Origin: Sipunculus nudus
Lineage: Eukaryota; Annelida; Sipuncula; Golfingiida; Sipunculidae
Direction of reading: 5' to 3'
DNA: 64,000 nucleotides
Assembly (NCBI GenBank): GCA_026874595.1
Contig: CM049318.1
Coordinates: 8,596,741 to 8,660,740 of the forward strand
This document shows positions 32,700-44,339 of this stretch, piece after piece. Within the stretch, counting starts at the first letter, position 1. Every line of letters starts with the position of its first letter. Below the pieces are notes generated by a model. It saw only the letters and a list, made by a program, of their open reading frames with translations. It had not been told where the DNA came from and ran no database searches. Position numbers and translations under genes: made by a program.

Positions 32700-34080
32700 C
32701 GTGAAATGATAAAAGTATTTCTGCGAAAACGTGATCTTGATCAGACCCTGTGAAATTAATTACCAGCCAAAGGGTTCCGACGATGTCCGAATTTACCGGA
32801 CCTCCGTTAACATCACCGGCATATCCCTATGATCCGCAACTAGGGACAAGAGTACCGCGTGTCTGATTGTCAGAACAAGTGGTAAAACCCAGAACAGTGA
32901 GAGTTTACGTCACGGCTGGTTGGACAGACCCAGTAGGAACTCCATATAAATTAGGTGGGGAATATATGCAAATGAACCTGTCCCCTGCAACAGCAGCTCG
33001 TTTTCGAGGATATACCCTCATTTTTTTTAATTCTTCCCGTCAAACATCGCAGTGTACACAACCATTCCAGATTCCTATTGGCTGATACAAATGGATGATA
33101 CCAAGAGCCCGCTTGGAAATTAAAGAAGCAATATCTCATTTTACTCTCAGCAGTAATTTTGGTCCCAATGGCGTCTAAGCATATGTATTATTGGAAATAT
33201 GTAGGGGTTATATGATGTCTTTATGCTACACAAGAAATATGTGCCCAAACGTATTTGAACAGTTCTGTCTAACCATCCGTGAGGTAAACTGTGACCGTAC
33301 TGGGCTGTGCCGCTTGTTCAGACAAGAACATTGCACTAATGGGGCTCTTGTACCTAGTCCGCCACTTATTTCGAGCTTTTTTCTTATCAGTACATCAAGT
33401 TACCGGAAATATCACCTGAATTCTCTTATCAATTAAAGTCATACCCACATATACAAATGTATTATATTCTGCTCAATATCATAAATGAATTATCCCATTT
33501 CAATTAATTATGTGACAAATGAGACTGCACGTAAATGCTCTCAAGATGACAAGACCCATATGGACGCCCGAGCCTAAACTTGTTCATTGTTCATCAATTG
33601 AATGGAAACGTACCGACGACAATCGCGGACTAATTGGGATGATCTTCAAAACGAGACTCACTGGATCAAAGACGCTTCAAGTTAACTGCGTGTGCGTGTG
33701 CAGGCGGAAAGTTGGGGGTTGCCCCAGCGTGGTATGACGTCAGAGGTCTTTCCTCGCAGCTGACCCCCGGAAACACCCAACCTCTGACTTTAAGTCTTCG
33801 GGGCAGTAGAAATCAGCCCAATAAATGCTCGATCACTTGTGAAGACCAGGTGGACGCCTACATTTTATTGCCAGCAGCGCGTCACGCCAACGATCGAGTA
33901 TTTTCCAGCTCACAGTTTGGCGGCTTCCACTCTTAAACTCCTTAGCGTTTCTTGGAAAATCGTTTCCTGTTGTGGGTGGGATAAGAACCTATTTGGCCCC
34001 CCGGAAAGACTATTTTCTGACCGTATGCTTTTAAGAGGCTTGGGAAAATAAAATCAATGATCCTGGAATTTTCCCTCGTT
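32700..34080. other. Higher-GC, unique-looking stretch, no gene called
   Basis: Several frames of 60-80 codons (32867-33085, 33519-33737, 33712-33936) share no recognised motif. The stretch 33500-33950 is richer in GC and CpG, with a perfect CRE octamer at 33735-33742 inside TATGACGTCAGAGG. It could be a regulatory region or contain short exons; I cannot place either. Confidence 0.3.
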
Positions 34081-34532
34081 AGTTTTATTTGAGCGACAAA
34101 TTTACCTGAGGCTGTTAATGGATGGATTCATTTGTTAGAAATGTTTATTTCTAGAATTAAAAAGGCGTTATTTACGTAAACAATACCACGATAAGAGGAT
34201 ATCTGAAAAGTAATATAAAACTAATTTTATCAATGCGAAACAATGGAAACGGTTCTATATTAAAGTGGGACCCTTAACTAAAATAATAATAAAATATTGA
34301 ACGACAGTAATCATTAAAATAATTGAAAATGGTTCGATAGATTTACTTTGGTGAACGATTAGAAAGTCCTGAGAAGAAGATTAAAAAGTAATGTTATTCT
34401 GAGGATGATCAGACACAAGATATTGTAAAAAGGGGCTATCAAATGGATTATTAACCTGCTTGAAAGAACAGCTGTTTTATAATAATCAGTTGTATTAAAT
34501 TTACCTGGCATTAATTTCTGACCATTATTTAA

Positions 34533-34568
34533 GCTCTCTCTCTCTGTCTGTCTCTCTCTCTCTCTCTC
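34533..34568. repeat. Microsatellite (CT)n with TCTG interruptions
   Basis: CTCTCTCTCTCTGTCTGTCTC and further CT units; explains the Glu/Arg-rich frame on -. Confidence 0.9.
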
Positions 34569-35369
34569 ATACACATTACCCTGTCACACTTTCAGTTGTG
34601 ACACACTATAAGTAAACATGGATTGACGACTAGCGTCATACCCTCAAATTCCGACATGCCACCTGTGACATCCTGGTTTAAGTCTATACGCAAAATGGCA
34701 GTCCAAACATTTACGAGTTCAGGGTTTGATAAGGGAAATAAGAAATTAAGACCGAACGGTACTCACTGGGCAGCCTTAAGGTTAAACCTATATCATCCAA
34801 GTAGAAACCGGAGAAATGATCATGGTATGACCGCGCCCTAATCTGTAAATTAAAGAAGGCTACCATATGTGTATGTAGTTGTTCGACTACTTGAATACAG
34901 GACCGAGCTTATCAAGCACTCAGGATTATACACATTATAATTCTCAAGTAACACGGCGTCACATAGTCAGTTCCATAATAAATGTTGATCTGCATAGCTT
35001 TGAGATATTCTATTCTGATCCAAAATTTTGGATTGCTCTCTGGATGTCGCCCTAACCCTCAACAGTTAACCTAACACTCATCAAAATTTCATCAAAATCA
35101 GTTAACAAAATATGCGTTAATTTTCTAACAGACAAAACCAACCAATCATGGAACCGAGGGGAAAACATTTTACCTTCATGGTGGAAGTATGAATATATAT
35201 TAAATGAATGTTGTGGAAAAGACTCCCCCCCCCCCCCCCACCACCACCATAGGGACACACTTTCCAATCTAATAATTCATGAAAAGTACTATCGAAGGCA
35301 GAATGGTAAATTCTTTATTTAAACTCCTCCATCCAGTGCATCAATATGAAGAATTCCTGGGATTACCTA
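34569..35369. other. No gene; R3 copy 2 and a C15 run inside
   Basis: The second copy of repeat R3 lies at 35080-35160 on the - strand (see 7360-7445). A C15 run at 35225-35239 is followed by CACCACCACCAT. Confidence 0.45.
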
Positions 35370-35915
35370 TCAGGATCACATAGTTATCTTCATCTGACAT
35401 GCCGTTCGTTGTCATTATCACACAACTGTCTTCAGTTGATAAACGATTCCCTGTCAGTATCATAGAGTTATCTTCAGGTGACATGCGGTTAATTGTCAGT
35501 CATATAGTTATCTTAGGGTGACATGCGGTTCCCTGTCAGTATCATATAGTTATCTTCAGCTGACATGCGGTTAATAGTCAGTATCATAGACTTATCATCG
35601 GGTGACATGCGGTTCACTGTCAGTATCATAAAGTTATCTTCAGGTGATATGCGGTTAATTGTCAGTATCATATAGTTATGTTCAGCTGACATGTGGTTCA
35701 CTCTCAGTATCATAGAGTTATCTATGAATGACATGTGTTTCATTGTCAGTATCACATAGTTATCTTAGGGTGACATTCGTTCCCTGTCAGTATCATATAG
35801 TTATCTTCGGGTGGCATGCGATTCTTTTTCAGTATCATATAGTTATCTTCGGGTGACATGCGGTTCTTTGTCAGTATCACATAGTTATCTTCAACTGATA
35901 TTCGGTTCATTGTCA
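35370..35915. repeat. 42-bp satellite, left block
   Basis: About 13 copies of a 42-bp unit: GTCAGTATCATATAGTTATC, TTCAGCTGACATGCGGTTCA and CT. Spacing is steadily 42 bases apart from a few short deletions. Read on - the unit gives a 14-residue repeat like MILTVNRMSPEDNY; 42 is a multiple of three so the frame stays open, but replacement changes are as common as silent ones, so it is not treated as a gene. Confidence 0.92.
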
Positions 35916-36397
35916 CCCCGCTGCTCAAACAGCTGCATTGGCTTCCCGTCAAGTACCGCATACAATACAAAATTGCTGTTTTTGTTTAAAACCGTTTTGA
36001 TGACTCACTTCCATCAGATTTGACTGAAAAAATAATAACCTATCGGCCTTTGCGTACGCTGCGCTCGGCTGGCGGAAATCTTCTTAAAGTAGCAAAGTGT
36101 AATATAAAAAATCGGTGAACGTTCCTTCCGTTTCATAGTCCCAAAAGTGTGGAATTCATTTCCCATTACACTTAGAAAATCCCCAACTCTTGTATCATTT
36201 AAAACTAATTTAAAAACGTATCTCTTTCGGCAAGCTTTTGGTAATTAATATGCATCATTTTTTTCTGGGTCAGGCACAGGGAGTAAATTTGCATGAAATT
36301 GTATGTGGGTATGTGTGTGTGTTTGAATTGCGCTGTGAGTCCGACCATCGGAGAATTGGCGCTATATAAATACTATATATTATTTTATTTATTATTA
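35916..36397 (+). mobile_element. 5'-truncated LINE inside the satellite
   Basis: Translated fragments in three frames give TPLLKQLHWLPVKYRIQYKI, then DDSLPSDL, YRPLRTLRSA, then GERSFRFHSPKVWNSFPITL and LKTYLFRQAFGN before a stop. This is the signature C-terminal domain after the reverse transcriptase of CR1/L2/jockey-type LINEs (LHWLPV, WN.LP..LR, F...LKT.LF..AF). It ends with GCGCTATATAAATACTATA and an ATTATT tail. At least two frameshifts show it is dead. The satellite phrase TTCATTGTCA / GTATCATAAAG is split exactly at its borders with no target duplication evident. Confidence 0.85.
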
Positions 36398-37740
36398 GTA
36401 TCATAAAGTTATCTAACATGAGGTTCGTTTCAGTATCCCACTTTTTCTTTGTTGACATAGTTTTCTTCAGTTGACATGCATTCACCGCCAGGAGGACATA
36501 GTAATCTTCAGTTGACATTCGGCTCACAGCAAGTAGGACATTGTTATCTTCAGGTGACATGAGGTTTTCTGTCAGTATCACTTGTTATTTTTAGCTGAAA
36601 TGCGGTTCTGTGCCAAATGCCAATAGCATTTTATTTTCTTCCTTGATATGCGGTTCACTGCCAGGAGAAAATAGTTTTCTTCAGTTGACGTGAAGTTCAT
36701 TGCCAGTAAGACAAAATTATCTCCAGTTGACATGCGGTTCACGGCCAGTAGGACATAGTTATCTTCAGGTGACATCAGGTATGCTGTCACTATCACATTG
36801 TTATTTTTAGTTGACATGCCGTTCACTGCCAGGGGCTTATAGTTTAACTTGACTTGCGGCCCACTGCCAGTAGGACATTGTTTTCTTCAGCTGGCATGGG
36901 GTTCACTGCCAGTAGCAAAATGTTTTCTTCAATTGACATTCAATTCACTGTCAGTGGGTCATAGTTATCTTCAGTTGACTTGCGGTTCACTGTAAGTGGG
37001 ACATGGCTCTCTTAAGTTATTCGGTTCACTGTAAGTAGGACATAGTTTTCTTCAGCTGACATGGGTTCACTGTCAGTAAGTCATAGGATAATTCAGTTGA
37101 CTCGCGGTCCACTGTTAGTAGCGCAATTTTTTCTTCAGTTGTTATGCGGTTCACTGTCAATAAGTCATAGGATTCTTCAGTTGACTCGCGGTCCACTGTT
37201 AGTAGCCCAATTTTTTCTTCAGTTGTTATGCGGTTCACTGTCAGTAAGTCATAGGATTCTTCAGTTGACTCGCGGTCCACTGTTAGTAGCCCAATTTTTT
37301 CTTCAGTTGATATGCGGTTCACCGTCAGTAAGTCATAGGATTCTTCAGTTGACTCGCGGTCCACTGTTAGTAGCCCAATTTTTTCCACAGTTGATATGCG
37401 GTTCCCTGTTAGTAAGTCATAGGATTCTTCAGTTGACTCGCGGTCCACTGTTAGTAGCCCATAAGTATGTTCATTTGACAAGCGGTTACCTGTCAGTATA
37501 CCTCTTTTACCTTCAGTTGATATGCATTTATTTGTCAGTATCATATATTTATATTTATCTTCAGTTAACATGCGGTTTTCTGTCAATATCACATTGTTAT
37601 GTTGAAAGGCGGTTCACTTTCAGTATCAAAAAGTTATCTTCAGCTGACAAGCGGTTCACTGGAAGAAGAACATAGTTATCTTCAGTTGACATGCCGTTCA
37701 CTGTCAGTATCACTAACTTATCTGAAGATGATATGCGGTG
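36398..37740. repeat. 42-bp satellite, right block
   Basis: The array resumes in phase after the LINE and runs for about 1.3 kb. Units diverge in the first half (forms such as GCCAGTAGGACATAGTTATC, TTCAGTTGACATGCGGTTCAC) and become homogeneous dimers from 37045 to 37470. The open frames of 204 (+) and 188 (-) codons follow from the period. Confidence 0.92.
37045..37470. repeat. 84-bp higher-order repeat within the 42-bp satellite
   Basis: Two 42-bp variants alternate: one with AAGTCATAGGATTCTTCAG, TTGACTCGCGGTCCACTGTT, the other with AGTAGCCCAATTTTTTCTTC, AGTTGTTATGCGGTTCACTG. The dimer is repeated about five times with only a few changes per copy, far less than between neighbouring monomers. 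Recent local amplification of a dimer is the simplest reading. Confidence 0.9.
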
Positions 37741-38224
37741 CTACTTGGGTTGCTTCACTTCTGTTCAATTCTCATATTGTTGCATTTTTAAATGATGACA
37801 TCAGATTTTATGCTACCGCGATAAGCTGCAGTACCATGGTAACTTTACAGGGACTACTTCAAACTTTATCAAGATGTACAATGTACAGTGTTGTTACTAT
37901 TAACACTTTCTAGTAATAAAAGGGCTCAGCAAATGGTATGAAAAAGGGAAGTCCACAGGAAATGATATAAAGAATAAGCACACACAGGTATGTGCCAGTG
38001 TGTGGAGCATCCTGTCCCTAATGAAGTCAGAAGGAATACGTGGAAACATTCCGTGCCTAGGCCGAATATTTGTCCATCTAGTTCCTTTCTTAAACTGGGT
38101 GTTGCTTGATAGAGGAACGCAGATGTGGCAGACGAATGCCAAAGGCAGAGCGGGAAGGATGGCACAAGGCGGAGGTAAGATATAAATTGTATTGTTTATT
38201 TGTTAAGCTGTCTTGTATCTCTCT
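37741..38224. other. No gene recognised
   Basis: Frames of about 60-80 codons overlap on both strands at 37900-38185 with no recognised domain. A GGCACAAGGCGGAGGTAAGAT word at 38160-38180 contains a donor-like GAGGTAAGAT, but nothing else supports an exon. Confidence 0.35.
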
Positions 38225-38470
38225 GAACAAATGTATCCTGAGGATCATATGTATCTCCCGGTTCTATAGATCCATAGGATCTTACTTATGTTATGGATCT
38301 TACCGACCTTACTGATCTACTGATATTACGGATCCTGCGAATCCTACGTATTAATGAATCTCACGGATCTTATGGACTCGACAGATCTAAAAAAAAAATA
38401 GTGTGAATCTTAGTGATCCTACGGATCCAATAGATCTTTCTGTTCTCACGAATCTTGCTGATCCAGGGGG
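38225..38470. repeat. Degenerate short repeat (GATCYTACG-like)
   Basis: GGATCTTAC, CGACCTTACT, GATCTACTGATATTACG, GATCCTGCGAATCCTACG and GATCCTACGGATCC recur about 20 times at 9-11-base steps. Confidence 0.75.
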
Positions 38471-38571
38471 TCTGACATGAGCGGATAGTACACTAAAACT
38501 CTGCTATCATACTGGGTAATGATACATGAATGGCCATCTGAGTCGATTAACTCGGCCACTTGATGTGTAGT

Positions 38572-39460
38572 TTTTAGCTCAGCTGACTGAAAGTCGTCAG
38601 AACACTCTTCGTCCGTCGTCCCTCCGGACGTCCGGTCGTCCGTCCGTCGGACCGTTAACAGGCCACAAATCGTACCCACTTGACCTGGAATCTTCTTACA
38701 AGACATCCAGGGAAATCCATTAAACATCTTCTTTGAAACCAGAAATTAAGTCTCTGTTACCCATATTCACCGAGCTATGGGTCTCGTAAGTACCCCCAGA
38801 ATAATAAAAAAATGATACAAAAGCTCAAGTATCTGAATAACTGCTGCATTCTCTATTTTTGAGACCTTCAAATTAAGTCTCATCTTGTAACAGGGCACAA
38901 ATAGTAACCCCTTGACCTAGAATTTTCATACTTGTTATCTACGGATGTCCATGAAAAGTCTCTATGGAAACCTGAAATTAGGTCTCTGTTACCATACTCT
39001 TTGAGCTTTGGTCCCCCCCCCCCCCCCACCCAGAATAATAAAAAATTGATACAAAAGCTCAATTATCTGAATAAATTCTGCATTGATCACCATGATTCTT
39101 TGCATGAATATTGATCATGGAAAGTTCCATCAGTTCATATAACCTGGTGGCGCAACCTGTATTTTTTTCTGCTACTGCATTGTTCACCGTGATTCTTTGC
39201 ATGAATATTGATCATGGACTTTTCCATCAGTTCCTGCAAACTGGTGACACCATCTGCATTTTTTTCCAATTTTTACGATTTTTTTCTCTATTTTTGAGAC
39301 CTTCAAATTCGGTGGTCATCTGTCGAAAGCCCACTGAAAATCATTTCTAAGGACTTTTCACAAATTCATGATTTTTTTTTTCCACTCTGGCTGTCATTTT
39401 GCACATTGTTCAACATTCCTTGAATTCAGCTGAGCGTCATGGCCCATGGGCCGCTAGTTT
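38572..39460. mobile_element. Composite dispersed element with internal duplications
   Basis: GCTCAGCTGA at 38577-38586 and TCAGCTGAGC at 39426-39435 are a perfect 10-bp inverted pair near the ends. Next to the left end is a GTCCGTCGTCCCTCCGGACG tract; next to the right end is the palindrome GGCCCATGGGCC. This combination is familiar to me from abundant mollusc repeats. Inside, a unit of about 232 bp is duplicated (GAAATTAAGTCTCTGTTAC at 38742, GAAATTAGGTCTCTGTTAC at 38974; ACAGGCCACAAATCGTA and ACAGGGCACAAATAGTA), and a further 97-bp unit is duplicated (GATTCTTTGCATGAATATTG twice, from 39080 and 39177). A C15 run is at 39013-39027. Non-coding. Confidence 0.65.
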
Positions 39461-41329
39461 AAATTTAACCCCAGATTGATGTGAATCTAAAATTCTACAT
39501 CAAGGTCCCATTCCTCGTCTTTCTCAAGCATAGTTATCCATGCTTGATAATATTTTAAAATTTCAGTAGGAATCGATTATACCTCAAATAGGTATGATGT
39601 TACAATAAACTTGATCCAGCTTCTGACTATCCAACAGGCAGGGAAGTAACATATAAAAGTCAAACCTTTTTATAATAGGTAGCAGTTGTTTATAAAGTGA
39701 TTCATTTACAGATTATTATATTGTTTAGCTCCGCGGATCACTTATGGGTCTCCACATCCCTTTAGAGGCGAGAGGTTTACTGAAATTCCCATTAAAGCTG
39801 TATGATATGTTTAAGGTGTTACCTTAATGAATGTGATATCGTATCGATGAATGTCATACATTCTTTCGTACTGGTCTTACACCGAAAATATGAAATATGC
39901 CTCAATTATCCAACAAAGAACTCCTGGTTGACTGAACATACAAAACATAACCGTAACGAAATATAAGGCACCATTTACTTTTTCACAATGGTGCCTCACT
40001 TACGATGTAATGATGTTAAAGGATACTCTTTAGGGGGTATATGTAATTTACTTAATATAATACTATTTAACATTAGTACTTAACAAGGATCAAAGTCCAC
40101 CGGAAATGTCAATGTATTAATTATATTATTGGCAATTCTTTGACAAAAGCTTTTTATACTAGTTGAGTAGCTGTCACAGGTATGGTGTTTCCATCTCAGT
40201 TCATTACAGCCGGTTGGAAGCTTATTTTAACACCGGAAGTATAAATCATCAGGGAAGTCGCTTTGTGTAAACGGTTTTTTGTAAACATCGTAATTATAAA
40301 GAAGAAATTTATCAGATATATAACAGACATATTCTTTTTTGTAATTATGATTAATATCTGATCAAGAGTTGCGAGTATAGACAAGAAACTCCTTTTCTGT
40401 TTTTTTGTCGGTAAACAGAAGAAAGAATACCGTTACAAGGCAATGGAGAAGAAACCACCCACTCAGCCCACTCACACCAATAATATATATATGTAAAATT
40501 ACATGTACAAATTTGAATGGAGGATTTTTAAAAGAATTACTTAACTTAATATCTTTAAAAGAATTTTGTTTTCATGAAGTATCAGGAGAAACAGGAAACA
40601 CGTAGGAGGCGTGGGAATAAACTGACTTTAATGTTAATAAGTTTTTACTTGAGAACTCCGCCATGGACTGCCATTTAACCATTGATGACCAGTTGGACAA
40701 GGACTCTAACCAACCGCCGTTGCCCTGCCGAGAAGTCACAGTCTTTCAGATTGTAATTTTGGAAATGAACTAAAATTCTTGATTACGGCACAAATATATT
40801 TGTCATTTTTTAAAGTTGACACAATGGGCTAGAAAAACTGTGTGTGCTGCGGTGATAGAGAGATGAATGAACTTGCACCATCAACATTTTATATCCCATT
40901 TTCCTATCAATTTATTAGAAAAAATACAAATATCTTTTTAAATGGTCAATGATATTATTGTAAATTTGATAAAAATATGTTTATAACTCCTGAGTCTATA
41001 AGAAAAGATAGGTCCAATTCCTAAAGGATAGAATATGTAGTTGTGACATGCTGCAGGCAAATGTATTGGAACCACGTCCTGTAAAAAAACAGCATTTGCG
41101 CGTGTCTGGCTAATTATCTGAATTAAAAATGTCTATTACTTTTAAAACAGGTATTGATTTCCTTTAATATAGAGTTAATATGATTTCTGGTTTACCCCGT
41201 GTATAAATTAATTTACTGTAGGTAATTCCTATTAAAGCAAGTTCATATACCGCCCCTTTGACGGATTAATGCACTTCTATATCTACGGGCTGTTACTTAA
41301 CAATCTTTTGGGGCACTTTTGACATACGG
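39461..41329. other. AT-rich DNA, no gene seen
   Basis: Only short frames. Nothing supportable. Confidence 0.4.
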
Positions 41330-41625
41330 AAAAAATAACCTAATGTGGTTGGTTGCATAAGTGTAGAAGTTGAAAGGTCAAAAGTTGCGAATTATCCTTT
41401 GCAAAACTCTAGTTCATATAACTTACCGTCAGAAGTCGCTGTTGAATATGTGTGGATTTTATTGCGCCCCATTCATGTTATATAAACACATGGATGAAAA
41501 CAAAACAAACAACCTGTGTGTCGGTTTTTTTTCTTAAATATATTTTTATAAAAGGGTCAATGGATTATTTTTAATTCATAGATGTCAGTTATTGGAAAAA
41601 AGGTCCCTTTTAAAGGGGTCCAATC
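41330..41625 (-). mobile_element. RptX copy 2
   Basis: On the - strand it contains CAATAACTGACATC, AATAATCCATTGACCC, CACACAGGTTGTTTGTTTT, CATCCATGTGTTTATATAAC, matching the first half of RptX copies at 50440 and 52655. It stands head to head with copy 3 at 41640, giving an inverted pair. Confidence 0.6.
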
Positions 41626-41639
41626 ACCTATTTGGCCTC

Positions 41640-41965
41640 TATAAATTAAAGGTAATACCTCGAAGCTTTCATAAAACAAGCCAGAAAACGAGGATAATTC
41701 CGCACACAGGTTGCTCGTTTAGTTTATATCAACATGTTTATAATGTGTTGGGCCCGCCAAAATAATCAAAACCAGAGCTTTGCACATGGTGTTTTGCAAC
41801 AAGTTAACTTTATGCTTCCGCATATATGCAAACAACCACCCCAGGTTACGTGTTTTCCCGTTTGTCAACATTGCTTTCACGAAGGCCTTATATTAACTTT
41901 TTACAAACAAAATTACCTTACGATCATTAACATATACAGAGAGGAAGCCAGAAATCACAAAAAAA
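41640..41965 (+). mobile_element. RptX copy 3
   Basis: Carries in order AATTCCGCACACAGGTTG, TATATCAACATGTTTATAATG, GGGCCCGCCAAAATAATC, TGTTTTGCAACAAG, TTTGTCAACATTGC and ATACAGAGAGGAAGCCAGAAATC. These blocks are shared with copies at 19830-20740 (interrupted), 50440-50850 and 52655-52985. No coding frame is conserved. Confidence 0.65.
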
Positions 41966-43119
41966 TCTTTTTCCAAATGTAGGTGATTTGGCACATGTAA
42001 GTGTTCAGCATACATATTTTACCAATCAGAAATTGATGAAGACAAAAGATATACCAAAGTCTGATATAAAAAATGTTGTCTTTACACTTCATATAACAAT
42101 TGTCCAGGAGAGATTAATTGTCCTTGAATTAGCTTTCGGAGAACACTTGCGGTCTTTAACCAGCAGATTTCTTCTGCGTATGAATGGAACTGAGAAACCC
42201 ACAGGAGGAAAGAAAACTTCGGACAAACAAGATGAAAACAAAAATAGTCAGATTAGCATGACCTTGTCTGTGACATGAGAATACAAACCAAACATTTTGC
42301 GTAATATGTTTTTCTCAGGTTCTCATAAATCATCTTGGCGTATAAAACTCTCCAGTTAATTTTCGCATAATATCAAGATTCTCGGGAGTTCAGGAATATT
42401 TTGCTTTCAGCTTTAAGTAGGTGTATAAAAATTGAAAATCAATTTATCTACAAGGCATTATAGATAATAAGAAAATGAAGTAACAGGTCAAAATGAAATC
42501 GTGTTTTGACTGGCATGAAATCATCTTGTCGTATTGCTTGCAAATCACAAAAATACAGATTCATCATTCAATTGATGCCTCGTTTACAAATCGATATACA
42601 ATTATGCAATAATGCAAAGGTTCTTTTTCAACAAACGCCAAAGACATTAACAGGCAGCTTTGTTAGATATAACAGATCAAGACGTCATTGTTTTTAAGTA
42701 ATTGCAGGTAGCAGCCGTGTCATACGAAGGAACACGTATGGTTTGATGCACAGGAAATAATATGTTTATGTCTAAACCATCAAGTTTCAAATTTTTATAC
42801 CCTGCAGCTGATTTCATAACTGGTTCTTAAACATGACTAAAAGGTATCCTTCTCCCTTTAGTCAACAAGAGCAGATTTGTTTAGATTTGTTTTTATATTC
42901 ATCATGTATGTTTTTATTTTAAAATAAATGTTCATCTTAAGATCTTATGTTTCTTTATATTTATGGATTCTAGTACATCTTTGCACGGTGTATATCGGAA
43001 AGCTCTACACCCTAAAGCGTTTTATTCAAACAAAATTGACGTTTGTTTGTTCCTTCATGTAACTGAAATATTTAAGTTCGTTTTATTATTCAAATTAGCT
43101 CAACGGATTCTTTCTTCGT
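41966..43119. other. AT-rich DNA, no gene seen
   Basis: A 96-codon + frame (41988-42278) shows no recognised domain. Nothing else. Confidence 0.35.
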
Positions 43120-43385
43120 TAGAATTTTAAAAGATTTTTTATTTAGCTAAATTCTATCCTAATATTATTTTTCTAGTAAATTCTATCCCAATATTCTTTC
43201 GATAGAATTTATTCTAGGATTCTTTTCTTGGTTATATTTTATCTTATGGTTCTATTCTAAGTTCTACTCTATCTTCAGACATTTTTTCATGGTTTTATGG
43301 TTCTATTTTCAATTCTTCTCTATCCTCAGCTATTTTTTATTGTTAGGTTTTATACTCAGATTATTATCTTGGTTTGATTATATCC
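43120..43385. repeat. Degenerate T-rich tandem array
   Basis: AATTCTATCCTAATATT, AATTCTATCCCAATATTC, TTTATTCTAGGATTC, TTCTACTCTATCTTCAGAC and TTCTTCTCTATCCTCAGC recur at about 40-60-base steps; a very old tandem repeat. Confidence 0.5.
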
Positions 43386-44339
43386 TCTGCTTTCATGTCA
43401 CCTGGTCCCAAGAGACGTTTGACACTTATTTAACCGAATAGGTGCACAGGTATCATAGGGTTAGCTAATCTTGTAAACCATCGATGAACCAGAATACTTA
43501 ATGATATAATATTAAGGACATCTGATGAAGTCGGGCTATACCATAGCTATAAAAAGTGTTAATTAAGCCCTAAGGCTCATTACCCGAATAGTTTGCATAT
43601 CCCTAAAACCCCTATATAATCTTCACACATTTCATGCAAACGTCTGTCATCTCTGTAACAGATGCTTACTGCACATTTCTATAACATTGTGCTAAATTGT
43701 TTTGTACATTAATGTTCCGGCAGGAGTAAGGTTTATATAAATAATTTTAACTAGATAAATAGTCTTTTTAATTAATATGGGTGATTAAATTAACAAATTA
43801 TGCTCCGTAAAGTTATATTATGTAGCGTTGCCGTAGATGATATTTTCAGGACAATCAGCGGTTTTTAATGCAACAAAGCACTTTAACGCATATACGAATT
43901 GTTATAAAGTGTGAAAAATTCACCCTGTTTTTGACACTTAATAGTAGTTTTCCATGGTAGGTGTTCTAAACTGCTCACCCGAACATATTCATTACTTTAA
44001 AGTCTTACTACATGAAACAGACTATACTTATGTAAAGATTCAGCTTTTAGTATTGCTTGTACTTCATTTAAAAAATGGCCCTTTGCATAAAAAACTAAGT
44101 ATTTTGGTCGAACAATTCCCGGTCATACATAAGAAGAATATATAGGGTTCAACTCCTGCATAACACCTGGAAGACGTCTTCAAGTCATGGAGTGTTTTAA
44201 TGCATAACACCCTGTATTACATGTAATATAAGCCTAAATGTATAATGCATGGTCACTGGTACCATCACATCGTTTTGGTCAGCAGTAATATTGGATATAC
44301 AGATACAAGTGAAACAATAACTGATATAATTTAGGTCAT
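43386..44339. other. AT-rich DNA, no gene seen
   Basis: Nothing supportable. Confidence 0.4.

Noticed and set aside
37026-37675. Genes of 188 (-) and 204 (+) codons
   Set aside because: Both frames lie wholly inside the 84-bp repeat, whose length is a multiple of three; they are open on both strands at once and show no constraint on the protein.
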